This document shows positions 1-10,800 of a stretch of 58,593 nucleotides of DNA, in pieces. The position numbers were made by a program, and so were the translations under genes. How positions within the stretch are numbered: the stretch's first letter is position 1; each line of letters begins with the position of its first letter. The stretch is from Acidobacteriaceae bacterium. GTDB lineage: Bacteria; Acidobacteriota; Terriglobia; Terriglobales; Acidobacteriaceae. The notes beneath the pieces were generated by a model. That model searched no databases and was not told the origin of the DNA. It saw only the letters and a list, made by a program, of their open reading frames with translations. The stretch covers positions 1 to 58,593 of the forward strand of contig CAHJWL010000017.1 in NCBI GenBank assembly GCA_903642235.1. Direction: 5' to 3'.

Positions 1-80
<80 letters not shown>

Positions 81-218
81 CTTGGTGTGCTCGCGTCCAA
101 GGACAGGGGTCCCGGACCGACCGAGCGGCTGCAGCTGCTCGAAAGAGCTGCAGCGTATAACTAGTGAGAATGACTGAACCGAAGTTCGTCTTGTCTCACG
201 ACTGGCATGTTCAACTAT

Positions 219-232
219 GTTGTCAAAGATCC
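219..232 (-). promoter_or_regulatory. boxA-like rRNA antitermination element
   Basis: On the minus strand GGATCTTTGACAAC lies about 140 nt upstream of the 16S start. It resembles the boxA motif (TGCTCTTTAACA in enterics, GTTCTTTGACA in other phyla) found in 16S leaders, where Nus factors bind. The identification rests on sequence resemblance and position only. Confidence 0.5.
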
Positions 233-388
233 TTACTGCTTCACCTGAGTGATCAGCTTTGGATCAAGGATATCCACCGAGCTAGGCTCTAGTGTGTGTC
301 CTCGAACTTGTGCGCTTGTTTGTCTGGGAGATTAGTGCTTCTCTTCGGGCAATTTCATGCCCGACCAGCTCTTGGCGAACTCTCTAAG

Positions 389-415
389 AGTATCGCTCTT
401 TGTCGCTGCTGTCAA
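389..415 (-). promoter_or_regulatory. candidate rRNA operon promoter
   Basis: On the minus strand TTGACA (415-410) is followed after 15 nt by GATACT (394-389). The -35 box is perfect and the -10 box close to consensus, but the spacer is short. It would start a leader of roughly 300 nt before the 16S gene and is upstream of the boxA-like element, as expected. Confidence 0.4.
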
Positions 416-992
416 CTTCGACCGTATTTCCTGACTTGCTTCTCTCTCAAGAGAGATGAGACAAGGCCAACATCATCCGAAAAGCTTGGGTCGAAATCTC
501 AACGCGACTGCGCTTGCAAATATCGTGCCACTCAACAAGTTGAGCGGGGAGCTCTAAGCTCCGGGTCCTGCAGTAGCTTGGGCTTGGATACGGGGGGGTC
601 TTCCCTCACCGCGGTCAAACACTTGGACTGCGCTTCGACATCCTGATCAAGCCTTAGGAGTCAAGCCTTACGTAATCTTACTTCCTGTCACCGTGGCCTG
701 TACGCTTTTGCTGTCCAGCGCCTCACTGCGACTTCCTGAGAGTACCAGCGGAGCTGCTCGGATGCAACCCTCAAGCTGTGGAATATGTGAATAACTTCCC
801 AGCACCTTGGTTTCAGCATACGACGCTCCTCGCTATGCCACTGGGCAGCTTCGCAGTTGGCATGATCCGCTCGTTCTCTCCCACGCTGTTTCGACTTGCT
901 CCCTCAGCACAGGTCTCCTTCTACCTGCCTGACTGGACCACTGCTACACTGCCCCTGTCCTGCCTACGTGCTTTCCGAAAGGCTGTTGGCCC

Positions 993-2282
993 GTGTCTCC
1001 TGAAAGATCCGCTGGCACTTTAAGTGACTCTGTGCCCCCTGTCAGCCTTCCGCCTCTGCTGCGTTCCTTTTTGGTCGGCACAGTCCTTCTTACAGCGTCA
1101 TCCTGGGTAGTCGCCCTTGTCGTCTGGGCAAGCGGTCGCACAGAGCAGGGTGGTATGTGGGCGCACTATGACGATCGTTTTGCCGATCTCACGCACTATG
1201 ACAGCATCTTCCTCGTCCTTCACCGGGCCCAGTTTTTTAACGGCGCAGAACGGTTTGCCTATCCAGCGCCAGCCGCCGTCGTCTATGACCTTCTTCTGCA
1301 CCTCGGTCCTCTTCGCCTTGCCGCCTTCCTCACCTTCACGCTTTGTCTCGGCGTACTGCCGGCCGTCCTCTTCGGCCGCGCCCTCATCCGCAGAGGGCTC
1401 GCCTGCGCCCCTGCCATCACCTTTATCGCGGTTCTGATCCTTACCTCCTGGCCGCTGCTCTTTCTCCTGGAACGCGGCAATCTCGAGAGCATCGTAATCC
1501 TGTTCACCTTCTCCGGAGCTGCCGCTTTCTGGCAGCGACGCCCTCTCTCTGCGGGTGTGCTCTGGGGGCTGGCCGCCTGCCTCAAAATCTACCCACTCGT
1601 CCTTCTGCTCCTGCTCTGCACGCGTCGGCAGCGCACCGCCGCGCTTCTCGGCTTGGCGACCTTTGCCACCGCCCTCGTCTTTAGCTTCTGGTTCGTCGGT
1701 CCCACCATCGAGGTCGCGGCGCTCGGCACCGTACACGGTATTGGCGGCTTTGTCTCGAGCTATGCCATGAAGACCCGCGGCGACGAGCTCCGCTTCGACC
1801 ACTCCTATCTCGCCTTCTTCAAGGCTCCCCTTGCCATCCGCCATCTTCATGTCAACCCGGACGTACGCTGGCTCAGCCGCACCTACCTGCTTCTCTTTGG
1901 CATCGGTGCCGTCGTGGTCTATCTGCTTCGCGCACGCCATCTCCCTCGCACCAATCAGTTCGTCCTGATCAGCATCGCCATGGTGTCGCTGCCGCCCGTG
2001 TCCTACGACTACACCTTGCTGCATCTCTACCCGGCCTTTGCGCTCGTCACCTTCCTCGCCGTAGATGCCTTCCGCCGCGGCTCCACGCCCGTCGTCCTCA
2101 AACACCTCTTCTGGTGCTTCACGCTTGTCTTCGCGTCCGAAAACTTCGTCTACTGGCTGGGCTTACGCCTCAACGGACCGATCAAGGCCGCAGCCCTGTT
2201 CGTCGCGACCATCGTCCTGCTTCGAAACGAGCTGCCTGACCCCATGGCTGTTTCCGTCCTGGATCCAGCTGCTCCTGCGTAA
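993..2282 (+). CDS. polytopic glycosyltransferase, GT87 (DUF2029) type
   Basis: The 429-residue protein has about ten hydrophobic segments and the layout of GT87 polyprenyl-phosphate mannosyltransferase-like enzymes. It has an early acidic loop (HYDDRFADLTHYDS, near residue 60), a LLERGN motif in the middle, and the CLKIYPL motif typical of this family shortly after. Such enzymes transfer a sugar from a lipid-linked donor on the outer face of the cytoplasmic membrane; the acceptor here is unknown. The start is GTG, with AAAGG about 10 nt upstream. It converges on the M48 protease gene with only 8 nt between the stops. The family call is from motifs and topology, not from a search. Confidence 0.72.
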   Translation: MSPERSAGTLSDSVPPVSLPPLLRSFLVGTVLLTASSWVVALVVWASGRTEQGGMWAHYDDRFADLTHYDSIFLVLHRAQFFNGAERFAYPAPAAVVYDLLLHLGPLRLAAFLTFTLCLGVLPAVLFGRALIRRGLACAPAITFIAVLILTSWPLLFLLERGNLESIVILFTFSGAAAFWQRRPLSAGVLWGLAACLKIYPLVLLLLLCTRRQRTAALLGLATFATALVFSFWFVGPTIEVAALGTVHGIGGFVSSYAMKTRGDELRFDHSYLAFFKAPLAIRHLHVNPDVRWLSRTYLLLFGIGAVVVYLLRARHLPRTNQFVLISIAMVSLPPVSYDYTLLHLYPAFALVTFLAVDAFRRGSTPVVLKHLFWCFTLVFASENFVYWLGLRLNGPIKAAALFVATIVLLRNELPDPMAVSVLDPAAPA

Positions 2283-2290
2283 CTCGCCCG

Positions 2291-3814
2291 TTACTGCGGC
2301 CGGAAGCTCCCCAGCATCGCGTCAAACACCGGCTTCAGCGTGCCGAAGTCTCGCTCCGGGGAAACAAACACCAAGTAGCTCACGTCCCCGTCCGGCCGCG
2401 TAACCGTCACCAGCCAGTCGCGTTCCGGCAACTGCGCTCCACCATCGACCACCGGCGAGCTCCCACGCAGCACAACCGCCTGCGCCGGCCTCCCGCTTAC
2501 CTGCATCGCCGTTGCTGTCCCTGCCTGCGAGAGTCCTGAACCCTGCCGGACAAACCCCTGCACCAGCGCCGCCGTCGCTGTTGCCAGAGACGCCGCGTCC
2601 GTCACCCCGTTTCCATCCTGCTTCGCGATCCCCGATACCAGACCGTAGGCCACGCCAAAGCCTCCCGCGCCACCCACCGGTGCAAGTGTCACCGTGCCGT
2701 CCGCGTCGTCGGTCCGCTTCCAACTTGCGGGGGCCTGGACGGTGTACCGCGGGGCCTGCACTGCCGCCATGCGCTCGCTTACCCCCAGCTGCGCCCGGCT
2801 CAGTGGAGCGATCGTTTGTGGAGATCCCGCCGCCGATCCACCTGCCGGGCCCACAGGCGATACCGCCGGTGTACTCGCCATCACCACGCCGTTGCCGCCC
2901 GGCTGTGCCGCATAGAGGCCGCTTTGCTTCCACGCACCCGCCTTTACCTCCTTCGCCGTCAACGGCTTGCGCGTCATTGCCGTCGCATGCATCGCCGTGA
3001 ACGCCGGTGTCGTCACCACCGGATGATCCATCCGCGGCAGCGTCGCAATCTCCGCGTTCACATACTCCGTCCGGTTTCCCGGGTTTGGATGATCGCTCAG
3101 GAACTGCGCCCCGCCCGCGCCATATTTCGCCCGGATCGTCTCGAAGAACTGCGGCAGCCCGCGCGGATCGTACCCTGCCCGATCCAGGATATTCACGCCC
3201 TCCAGATCCGCCTGCTGCTCATCGCCGCGCGACATGTGCAGGAAGTCCAGGTTCTGCCCGTAGCCGATGCCGGCCTGCGCCAGCGAGCCCGCGGCGCTGT
3301 CTCCCAGCAGAATGGCCGACCCGATCGCCCCAAGTCCGTACAAAATACTCTTGTTTCGCTGCTTTCCCATGTTGCACGTAGAGTGCCGCATCACCACGTG
3401 CGACGTCTCATGCGCCATCACGCCCGCCAGCTGCGCCTCTGTCTCCGCCGCCTGGATCGTTCCCAGGTTGACGAAGATCGATCCGCCCGGCAACGCAAAG
3501 GCGTTAATCTCGTCGCTTGCCACAACATGAAAGTTGAATGGCCACTGTCTCTGCACCCCCGGCAACACCGGCGCCTGCGCCACCAGCTTCGCGCCCAGCG
3601 CCTGTACATACCGCGTCACAGGATCGTTCTCCGGCAAGACCGGCATTTGTCCGTAGATCTGCCGCGCCACCTTGTTGCCTTCGGCAATCTCCTGATCTTC
3701 GGTAAACGAATTCTTGCAGGTCACCGGCTCAAATCGCGCCCACGCCCGCTTGCCGCACCCGACCGTTACCAGCAAAACACCCAGAAGCACTACTCGTACT
3801 CTTCGCACTCGCAT
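2291..3814 (-). CDS. M48-family zinc metalloprotease, probable lipoprotein
   Basis: The 507-residue protein has an N-terminal hydrophobic stretch ending in VTVGC, a likely lipobox with Cys20 as lipidation site. The M48 core follows, with zinc motif HETSH at 135-139 and a downstream RGDEQQAD segment giving the third ligand, Glu199. SDEINAFALPGGSIFVNLG just before the zinc motif is typical of BepA/LoiP-like periplasmic proteases that survey outer-membrane proteins. Residues from about 270 on contain an unassigned C-terminal domain of about 200 residues, probably lineage-specific. AAGGA and GAGAGAGG precede the ATG. Confidence 0.88.
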   Translation of the reverse strand: MRVRRVRVVLLGVLLVTVGCGKRAWARFEPVTCKNSFTEDQEIAEGNKVARQIYGQMPVLPENDPVTRYVQALGAKLVAQAPVLPGVQRQWPFNFHVVASDEINAFALPGGSIFVNLGTIQAAETEAQLAGVMAHETSHVVMRHSTCNMGKQRNKSILYGLGAIGSAILLGDSAAGSLAQAGIGYGQNLDFLHMSRGDEQQADLEGVNILDRAGYDPRGLPQFFETIRAKYGAGGAQFLSDHPNPGNRTEYVNAEIATLPRMDHPVVTTPAFTAMHATAMTRKPLTAKEVKAGAWKQSGLYAAQPGGNGVVMASTPAVSPVGPAGGSAAGSPQTIAPLSRAQLGVSERMAAVQAPRYTVQAPASWKRTDDADGTVTLAPVGGAGGFGVAYGLVSGIAKQDGNGVTDAASLATATAALVQGFVRQGSGLSQAGTATAMQVSGRPAQAVVLRGSSPVVDGGAQLPERDWLVTVTRPDGDVSYLVFVSPERDFGTLKPVFDAMLGSFRPQ

Positions 3815-3847
3815 CCTCTCTCGATCCTTCGAGGTCTGTTCCAGCCT

Positions 3848-4534
3848 CTAACTTCCCGGTTTTGCAATCACACCCAGATCCGCCATCCCATTCACAAAAT
3901 ACTGCACCGCCAGCGCTACCAGCAGCAGCCCCATGACACGCACCAGAATGCGAATGCCCGTCTCTCCAAGGGCCTTTGCGACACGGTCCGAGTTCCCCAG
4001 CACCAGATAGCACACCACCGCCGTCACCAGAATCGATCCCAGGATCGCCGCCATCTGCCACCACACCTGCACCTGCCCCACCAGCACCATCACACTCGTG
4101 ATCGATCCCGGCCCGGCGAGCATCGGCACTCCCAGCGGCACAATGCCCGCATCCTGCTTGTGCGTGGCCTCCTCGGCCTCTTCGCTTGACTCCTGCGTCG
4201 GCGATCGTTTCGCTTCAAGCATATCCAGCCCGATCAGCAGCAGAATAATGCCGCCCGCAATCTCAAACGCCGCAAGCGAGATCCCGAACAGCTGAAACAG
4301 ATACTTTCCTGCCACCGAAAACACCGTCAGCACAATCCACGCCGTCAGCGAGGCCTTCCCCGCAATCTTCTTCCGCCTCGGTCCGTTCGCTCCCGCCGTT
4401 ACCGCCAGAAACGTCGGCAGCGCAGCGAACGGATCCACCAGGAAGAAGATCGAGCTTAGCGCCAGCAGCGAGAAGCGCACATACACGGAGTTGCTGAGTC
4501 CAGCCAGATTAACGGAATGGAGATCGACACTCAC
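3848..4534 (-). CDS. MarC family integral membrane protein
   Basis: The 228-residue protein has six predicted membrane segments in two halves, with the hallmark FLVDPFAALPTFLAVTAG near the N-terminus and PLGVPMLAGPGSITS in the middle. The two halves carry the repeated P-x-G motifs of the MarC/UPF0056 family. A charged loop (KRSPTQESSEEAEEATHKQD) separates them. The substrate of the family is not established, and the old link of MarC to multiple antibiotic resistance was withdrawn. The start is GTG with GGGAG 9 nt upstream. It lies 33 nt before the M48 gene on the same strand and could be cotranscribed with it. Confidence 0.9.
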   Translation of the reverse strand: MSVDLHSVNLAGLSNSVYVRFSLLALSSIFFLVDPFAALPTFLAVTAGANGPRRKKIAGKASLTAWIVLTVFSVAGKYLFQLFGISLAAFEIAGGIILLLIGLDMLEAKRSPTQESSEEAEEATHKQDAGIVPLGVPMLAGPGSITSVMVLVGQVQVWWQMAAILGSILVTAVVCYLVLGNSDRVAKALGETGIRILVRVMGLLLVALAVQYFVNGMADLGVIAKPGS

Positions 4535-4570
4535 TCCGCCATTCTCCCATGCGTGGAAAGAACGCCCTCG

Positions 4571-6358
4571 CTACGGCTTCGTCCGAATGATGAACCAGCC
4601 GCTTCCCTGTTCGTTGCCGAGGTATGCGCTCTGGTCCACCAGCGTCCATTCCCCGTCTGCGATCTTCGCGGCGATCAAGGCATCAAGCTGCCGGTGCGGC
4701 CACGGATTTCCATGGTTGTACAGCTTCTCCGAGCCCTTCATAATGTCCATCTGCCGCTGGTACACAATCCACTGCGGCGGTGCCGTTGTCAGCTCTTGCA
4801 TCAGCTGCTCGATCGTCGCGCGTGTCGACGTGTCAAAGAACGTCTGCACATAGTTGTGCCACGGCGGCGTGTCGCAGAAGTAATTCGGAAACGGATACGG
4901 CAACGAGAGCAGATCCGGATGCACCCCCGGCCGCGCACCGATGTCCGAACAGATCGTCGTGCTTAGCTTCAGGAGATCCGGATCGATATACATCCTGCCG
5001 TACACCGGATGGTCGAACCACACACGATCGCGGAACATCGGTCCCAGCTTATAGTGCTGCCATGAGTAAGGAACCAAAGCCTTCGAGGTGAAAGTCGAGA
5101 CCGCAAGAGCAGCCATCAACGTCAGAACCGAAGGATCAGCCCATCGGGCAAAGCGCCGGAACGGCTGCAGGACCGGAAGAAGCAGCAGCAGCAAAGCCAT
5201 CGGCGCGTAGTAGTTCGTCAACGGTTCCGCCGCGGCGCCCGCTGAGTACGACGCCCACTCTGCCAGCGGCAGCAGCACCAGCACAGCCCGAAGATCCGGA
5301 TGGTGGCCGCGCGAGATCTCGAGACCAACGCGCGTCCACACCACAGCCACCGTGACGTACAGCAACGGGATCATGGCCAGAACCACAACCGAGATCAACA
5401 GCCCATACAGGAGCGGTCCTGTTCCGAGCGGAAAGCCGGTCACGAACATCAACGCCACCAGGGCGATCTGCGCGGCGAAGATCACGCGCCGGCTCGCCCA
5501 CGGTGCTCGTGCCATTCCGGCTCCGAGTGCCAGAAGCAGCAACGCCGCCAGTACCGCGCGCTTGCCCTGCTGCCACAGAAAGGGAAGCGTATTTCGCAGA
5601 ACAAGGAAGGGCGCGGCAAAGATGGTTCCCGTGCCTCCCTTGCTCCCGGCCGCGCGAAAGATACTGCTGCTCACATACGCCGAAAAGGAATCTCCGGTCA
5701 GCGACACCACACCAACCATCGTCACTGCGGCAACCGCAACCAGCAACGCCACACTCTCCAGCCGCCGAACGCGCGCCAGAATCGGTAAGCAGAGCATGCA
5801 GGAGACCAGGAGCGCCGCGCCGTCCGTCAACCGCGTTGTGATTGCGAGGCCGCAGAGAACTCCCAGCGCCGCCACCAGCACCAGGAGCCGCCTGATCTTC
5901 TCTGTTCGCGCAATCACCAGCTGCGTCAGCAGCGCGTACAGGATCAGGTTCTCTGCCAGCACATGGTAGTCGTCCAGCCGGTACGAATGGCCACACACAG
6001 TGAAGGCAAAGGTCCCGAGCAGAACAATGCCCTTCTGCCAGTCCGGCCACTCCGACTCGCGCAGCACCAGAAGCAGGCCGCAGCTCATCACCACAATCTC
6101 CAGCAGCGACGGGATCTGCGTCACCGCCAGGCGCCGGCCAAACATCTGCATCCATCCATCTGTCAGCAAAAAGAAGAGTGGCTGCAACGCCGTATGAAGG
6201 TCGGAGTAAAGCTTCACGCCATGATGAAAGGTTGTGGCATACCAGAACCACATCGCCTCTCCTCCCATCTGGTTGTTCACGATCATCGCAAGCCCCAGAG
6301 ACAGGCAGCACAGGATCGCGATCGCCTGAAAGGGCCAAGGTCGCTTCTGCTCCGACAT
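4571..6358 (-). CDS. large polytopic membrane protein, possible GT-C glycosyltransferase
   Basis: The 595-residue protein has about eleven hydrophobic segments. Its first loop after TM1 reads EAMWFWYATTFHHGVKLYSDLHTALQP, which resembles the acidic first loop and YxDxxxxxxP motif of GT-C/GT39-type transferases. A soluble C-terminal domain of about 150 residues follows the last segment. I chose ATG 6358 rather than the upstream in-frame ATG at 6403 because AGAGG sits at good distance and the 6403 extension (MMHCARPIRDRG) is not protein-like. The gene ends 36 nt before marC. No specific sugar or acceptor can be inferred. Confidence 0.62.
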   Translation of the reverse strand: MSEQKRPWPFQAIAILCCLSLGLAMIVNNQMGGEAMWFWYATTFHHGVKLYSDLHTALQPLFFLLTDGWMQMFGRRLAVTQIPSLLEIVVMSCGLLLVLRESEWPDWQKGIVLLGTFAFTVCGHSYRLDDYHVLAENLILYALLTQLVIARTEKIRRLLVLVAALGVLCGLAITTRLTDGAALLVSCMLCLPILARVRRLESVALLVAVAAVTMVGVVSLTGDSFSAYVSSSIFRAAGSKGGTGTIFAAPFLVLRNTLPFLWQQGKRAVLAALLLLALGAGMARAPWASRRVIFAAQIALVALMFVTGFPLGTGPLLYGLLISVVVLAMIPLLYVTVAVVWTRVGLEISRGHHPDLRAVLVLLPLAEWASYSAGAAAEPLTNYYAPMALLLLLLPVLQPFRRFARWADPSVLTLMAALAVSTFTSKALVPYSWQHYKLGPMFRDRVWFDHPVYGRMYIDPDLLKLSTTICSDIGARPGVHPDLLSLPYPFPNYFCDTPPWHNYVQTFFDTSTRATIEQLMQELTTAPPQWIVYQRQMDIMKGSEKLYNHGNPWPHRQLDALIAAKIADGEWTLVDQSAYLGNEQGSGWFIIRTKP

Positions 6359-6493
6359 CGTACGAATGCCTCTATCCCTGATAGGCCGGGCGCAATGCAT
6401 CATCGTCCGCAGCCGCTTCAGACTTCCTTGGGTTTCGCTGGCTTAGCTTACAGGCTCGATCCATCCATCTGGTTCCGTCTCTCGACCCCCATC

Positions 6494-6499
6494 TATAAT
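6494..6499 (+). promoter_or_regulatory. -10 element upstream of ilvE
   Basis: A perfect TATAAT lies 23 nt before the ilvE ATG, giving a predicted leader of about 17 nt. No good -35 hexamer sits at the expected distance. Confidence 0.45.
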
Positions 6500-6522
6500 C
6501 GGCTGAGAACAGCGAGACACCT

Positions 6523-7464
6523 ATGCCCTTACAGACCACACAAAACATCTGGCACAACGGCGACCTTATTCCGTGGGAGAAAGCTCAGATCCACGTTATG
6601 AGCCACGTCGTCCACTATGGTTCCTCCATCTTTGAAGGCATCCGCTGCTACGCACAGGAAGGAGGCAATGGAATCTTCCGTCTCCGAGAGCACATGGCCC
6701 GCTTTCTTGATTCCGCCAAGATCTACCGCATGCCCCTTCCCTTCACCCTCGACCAGCTCTGCGCCGCGGTCGTCGATGTGGTTGAGGCCAACGGTGTCGC
6801 CCCCTGCTATATCCGCCCTGTCGCCTTCCGGGGCTACGGAGAGATCGGCGTCAACCCGTTGAAGAGCCCCGTTGAGGTGTACGTGGCGAACTTTCCCTGG
6901 GGCAAGTACGTGCCCGGCAACACCGGCGCCGACGTCTGCGTCTCCTCCTGGTCGCGCCTCGCGCCCAACACTATGCCATCGCTCGCGAAAGCCGGCGCCA
7001 ACTACATGAACTCGCAGCTCATCCGCATGGAAGCTGAGATCAACGGATACGCCGAAGGCATCGCGCTCGACGTCAACGGCTATCTCTCTGAAGGCTCCGG
7101 CGAAAACCTCTTCCTCGTTCGCAACGGCACTCTTTACACCACACCGCTCGCCAACTCCGTCCTCAACGGCATCACCCGCGCCTCCGTCCTCACCATTGCA
7201 AAGGACTTCGGCATCCCCGTCGTCGAGCAGGCACTTCCCCGCGAACTCCTCTACATTGCGGACGAGGCCTTTTTCACCGGAACCGCCGCCGAGGTCACCC
7301 ATCTTCGCTCCGTCGATCGGATCCTTGTCGGCGACGGCACCATGGGCCCCATCACCACAGCCCTCCATGATGAGTTCTTCGGCCTCGTGAACGGCACCAA
7401 GCCCGACCGCTACAACTGGCTTACCCCCGTCACGGTCAAAACACGCGAGACCGTCAGCGCCTAA
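6523..7464 (+). CDS. ilvE: branched-chain amino acid aminotransferase
   Basis: This 313-residue fold-type IV PLP enzyme catalyses the last, reversible transamination in valine, leucine and isoleucine synthesis. Visible signatures are HYGSSIFEGIRCY near residue 31, the PLP lysine Lys156 in PSLAKAGANYMNSQ (equivalent to E. coli Lys160), DVNGYLSEGSGENLF, and GTAAEVTHLRSVDR binding the cofactor phosphate. Length matches the class (about 305-310). The gene stands alone, with its own -10 box upstream and a hairpin just downstream. D-amino-acid transaminases share the fold, but the motif set fits IlvE. Confidence 0.95.
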   Translation: MPLQTTQNIWHNGDLIPWEKAQIHVMSHVVHYGSSIFEGIRCYAQEGGNGIFRLREHMARFLDSAKIYRMPLPFTLDQLCAAVVDVVEANGVAPCYIRPVAFRGYGEIGVNPLKSPVEVYVANFPWGKYVPGNTGADVCVSSWSRLAPNTMPSLAKAGANYMNSQLIRMEAEINGYAEGIALDVNGYLSEGSGENLFLVRNGTLYTTPLANSVLNGITRASVLTIAKDFGIPVVEQALPRELLYIADEAFFTGTAAEVTHLRSVDRILVGDGTMGPITTALHDEFFGLVNGTKPDRYNWLTPVTVKTRETVSA

Positions 7465-7491
7465 GTCTCTGCAGGAACTCTGTTGTCACAA

Positions 7492-7516
7492 ATGGTCGCC
7501 CTCTATGGGCGGCCAT
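7492..7516 (+). terminator. hairpin downstream of ilvE
   Basis: ATGGTCGCCC and GGGCGGCCAT form a 10-bp stem with one G-U pair and a 5-nt loop, 28 nt after the ilvE stop. There is no clear T-run, so termination efficiency is uncertain. Confidence 0.5.
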
Positions 7517-7824
7517 TCTGCTGCGAGGAGCACCATCGGCGTCGCGCAGAATCACCCGGTTTCCTGCTCGCGTGAAACTTGTTTGACCGCCTTGTATTTT
7601 TTTGTTGTGAATTCTCTGGCCTCCCCGTAAGGTGGAGCCACCTCTACAACTGATTTCCAATCTTCAGGCTCACTGAACCACTGCTCTTTCTCTCAGAACC
7701 CGCAGTTCGTCAGATCGTCCGCCAAAGTTTGTAGCTGCACCCGCACGTTCATGAACGAAAAAACCACGCTTGCAGTGGTTCTAGTCCCGTATTGCTTTCC
7801 GACCCGAAACTCTTAGGAGCGCCC
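7517..7824. other. intergenic region upstream of the TonB receptor
   Basis: About 300 bases without a supported gene. They contain a T7 run (about 7590-7600) and an AGGAG at 7815-7819 that serves the next gene. I see no confident promoter or regulatory RNA here. Confidence 0.4.
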
Positions 7825-10800
7825 GTGCAGACCAATCGAAGCCATAGCCTCACCCTAGTCCTCGCTCTTCTCGTTGCTGCGATCCTCCATCCGCTCGCAC
7901 TCGCGCAGACCTTTCGCGGCGGCATCAACGGCACCGTGACCGACGCATCCGGCGCAAACGTCTCAGGCGCCTCCGTCAGCGCCACCAATGTCGATACGCA
8001 TGCCACCATCTCTGCCACCAGCACCTCGGCAGGCGAGTTCCTCTTCCAGGATCTTCCCCTTGGCAACTACTCGGTCCTCGTCTCAGCCAGCGGCTTCGAC
8101 ACCACCAAGACCGACAAGATCACGGTCTCAGCGGGCGTCATCTACACCCTTCCCGTCAAGCTCACCGTCGCCAGCGGCGGAACAAACGCCATTATTGAAG
8201 TCGATGCCGCCGCCATCACCCTCGACACCACAACCGTCACTCAGAACACTGTCCTCGACAGCAAAACCGTCGACAGCCTTCCTCTGAATGGCCGCGACTT
8301 CACTCAAATGCTGCAGCTCACCCCCGGCTACGGCGGCTACAGCGGCAACGGCGGCGGCTCCCTCAACGGCACCCGCAACAACCAGATGAACTGGCAGATC
8401 GACGGTGTCGACAATAACGATCTCTGGCACAACATTCCGGCCGTGAACCAGGGCGGTGTCTCCGGCATAGCCGGTATTATCCTTCCGCTCGATGCCGTCG
8501 ATCAGTTCTCGGCACAGACCCAGGCCGGCCCTGAAGGCGGCCGCAACCCAGGCGGCACCATCAATCTCACGCTGCGCGCCGGGACCAACTCCCTCCACGG
8601 CACCGTCTACTACTTCAACCGCAATGAGCTCTTCGGCGCAAAGAGCCCCTTCTCCGACAGCAAGCAGAAGGTCCGCAACTACAACACCGGCTTCTCCGTC
8701 GGCGGTCCCTTCCTCAAAGACAAGCTCTTCGGCTTTCTCACCTTTGAGCATCAACGCTTCGTCATCGGGCAGTCCGGGAACGCCACCGAGCCCTCCACCG
8801 GCTATCAGACGCAGGCACTCGCTCTTCTCGCGTCAAACGGCATAGCCCCGTCGCCAACTATGACCGGCGTTCTCAACAGCCTCTGGGGTCATGCAAACCT
8901 TGCAGCCGACACCGTCGGCAACACCAACAATTACCACTCGAACGATCCTGAGTTCGGCTATAGCTGGAATGGTCTCGCCAAGGTCGACTACCGGCTCTCG
9001 AGCAAAGACAACCTGAGTGCTCACTGGTTCGTCGGCCAGGGCAATCAGGTTGCGCCGCTCACCCACTATGCTCTCCTGCCCTACTACGAAGTCGCTCCCA
9101 TTCACGTGCAGAACATCGCCATCGTCTACAACCGCCAGATCTCCTCGCACATTACGAATCAGGTCTTAGCTGGCGTGAACTACTTCAATCAGATCTTCAA
9201 CGACTCCCAGACAAACTTCGATGTGCAGAGCCTCGGCTTCATCACCGGAGCGAGCTACACCAACGCACCCAACATCCAGATCGGCAACTTCGACCGTGTT
9301 GGCCCCACTCCACCTGAAGGCCGCAACGACATCACCGGCCACCTTACGGACCAGCTCTCTGTTTCGAAGGGGGCGCACGAGTTCCGCTTCGGTGGTGAGT
9401 TCCGGCAGGCGCAGCTTGATGAGTTCTATCACCGGCATGCGACCGGCGCCTTCACCTTCGACGGAACCCGCACCGCCACGCTTATCAACAGCAAGCTCCC
9501 CGGCTGTGACGTCACTCCGCAGACCGGCTCGAACTGCTTTTCGCCCGATGGCTACGTCGCCCCGCTCGCTGACTTCCTCGCCGGCTACACCTCAAAGGCC
9601 AGCATCCAGATCGGCGATCCGGAACGCCAGGTCTTCGTCAACACCTTCTTCCTCAACGCCGGTGACTCCTGGAAGATTCACGAGGGTCTCAACGTCAACT
9701 ACGGCGTCCGTTATGACTACACCGGCCCCCTTCACAACAGCAACAAGGACATGTCCGTCTTCCGTCCGGGCCTGGCCGGCACCGTCAATGGTCTCGCTCT
9801 CCAGGGCGTTCAGATCAGCAATCTCTTCCAGCAGTACTACGGCTCCATCAGTCCGCGGGTTGGCATAAGCGCGCAGCTCTCGCCCACAACCGTTCTTCGC
9901 GCCGGCTACGGCTGGTACTTTGACAGTCCCAACCTCAATCCCTTCCTCGACAACCGCCCGGGAAACGCCGCGCCGAACGGCGTTGAAGGCAATCCGGTCG
10001 GTCCGAGCCCGGTCTCTGGCATCGTCGCTCCCGGCATCATGCAGAACGGTGCGGCTCTCGCCGCCGGCAAGACCAACGTCGTCGCCGGGCAGAACATCTT
10101 CGGGGATGTCACGAGCGTCTGCAATGGCGTCACCGGCACCGTGCAGTGCGGCATCTTCTCTGTAAACCCGAAGTTTCGCCCTTCCTACAATGAGAACTAC
10201 TCCTTCAACATCGAGCAGCAGTTCTCCCCGAACGTCATCTTCCAGCTCGGCTATGTCGGCAGCCAGGGCCGCCATCTGCTGAGCCTGCTCGACATCAACC
10301 AGGGCACGACCCAGAGCACGCGCCCCTTTGCGCAAGCGCCCTACAACTTCGTCAACTACACCAACATCAACCAGCTGGAGCCCATCGGAACCTCCAACTA
10401 CAACTCGCTGCAGGCTCAGTTCCGGGTGCAGAACTTTCATGGCGTTACCATGCAGACCGTCTACACCTGGAGCCACAACCTCGACGAAGTGACGCAGTTC
10501 CGCGGACAGCTTCCTCAGGACTCCCTCAACTTCAAGAACGACTACAGCAATGCCGACTATGACACTCGCAATGCTTTCACCTCGTTTGTCTCCTACTCCG
10601 TCCCAGGAACCTCCGGTCGCCTTCGTGGTCTCACCAGCGGCTGGGTCGGGAACGCTCTTCTCTCCTTCCACGGCGGTCAGCCGTTCAGCGTCTTCGCAGA
10701 TGGCGACGTCAGCGGCACCGGTGAAGGCTTTGATCGCGCCGTGCAGGTCGGCGATCCTCATAAGGGCCTGAACGGTCAGCACCCAGGGGCTGCCTGGCTC

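Larger units (their letters stand above)
81..992 (-). other. rRNA operon leader and upstream region, no protein gene supported
   Basis: These roughly 900 bases are visibly lower in GC than the flanking genes. The open frames at 296-646 (+) and 778-1023 (+) have Cys/Ser-rich, family-less translations and no ribosome binding site, so I do not call them. Hairpins are present: GCTGCAGCT / AGCTGCAGC at 128-154 and TCGGGC / GCCCGA at 345-364. I read the part nearest the 16S as precursor leader with processing stems and antitermination signals. The distal part would hold the rRNA promoter and the upstream region of the gene starting at 993. Confidence 0.6.

Noticed and set aside
296..1023. Open frames at 296-646 and 778-1023 (+) as protein genes
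   Set aside because: Cys/Ser-rich translations without family features, no binding site, low GC, and location in the rRNA leader/upstream region.
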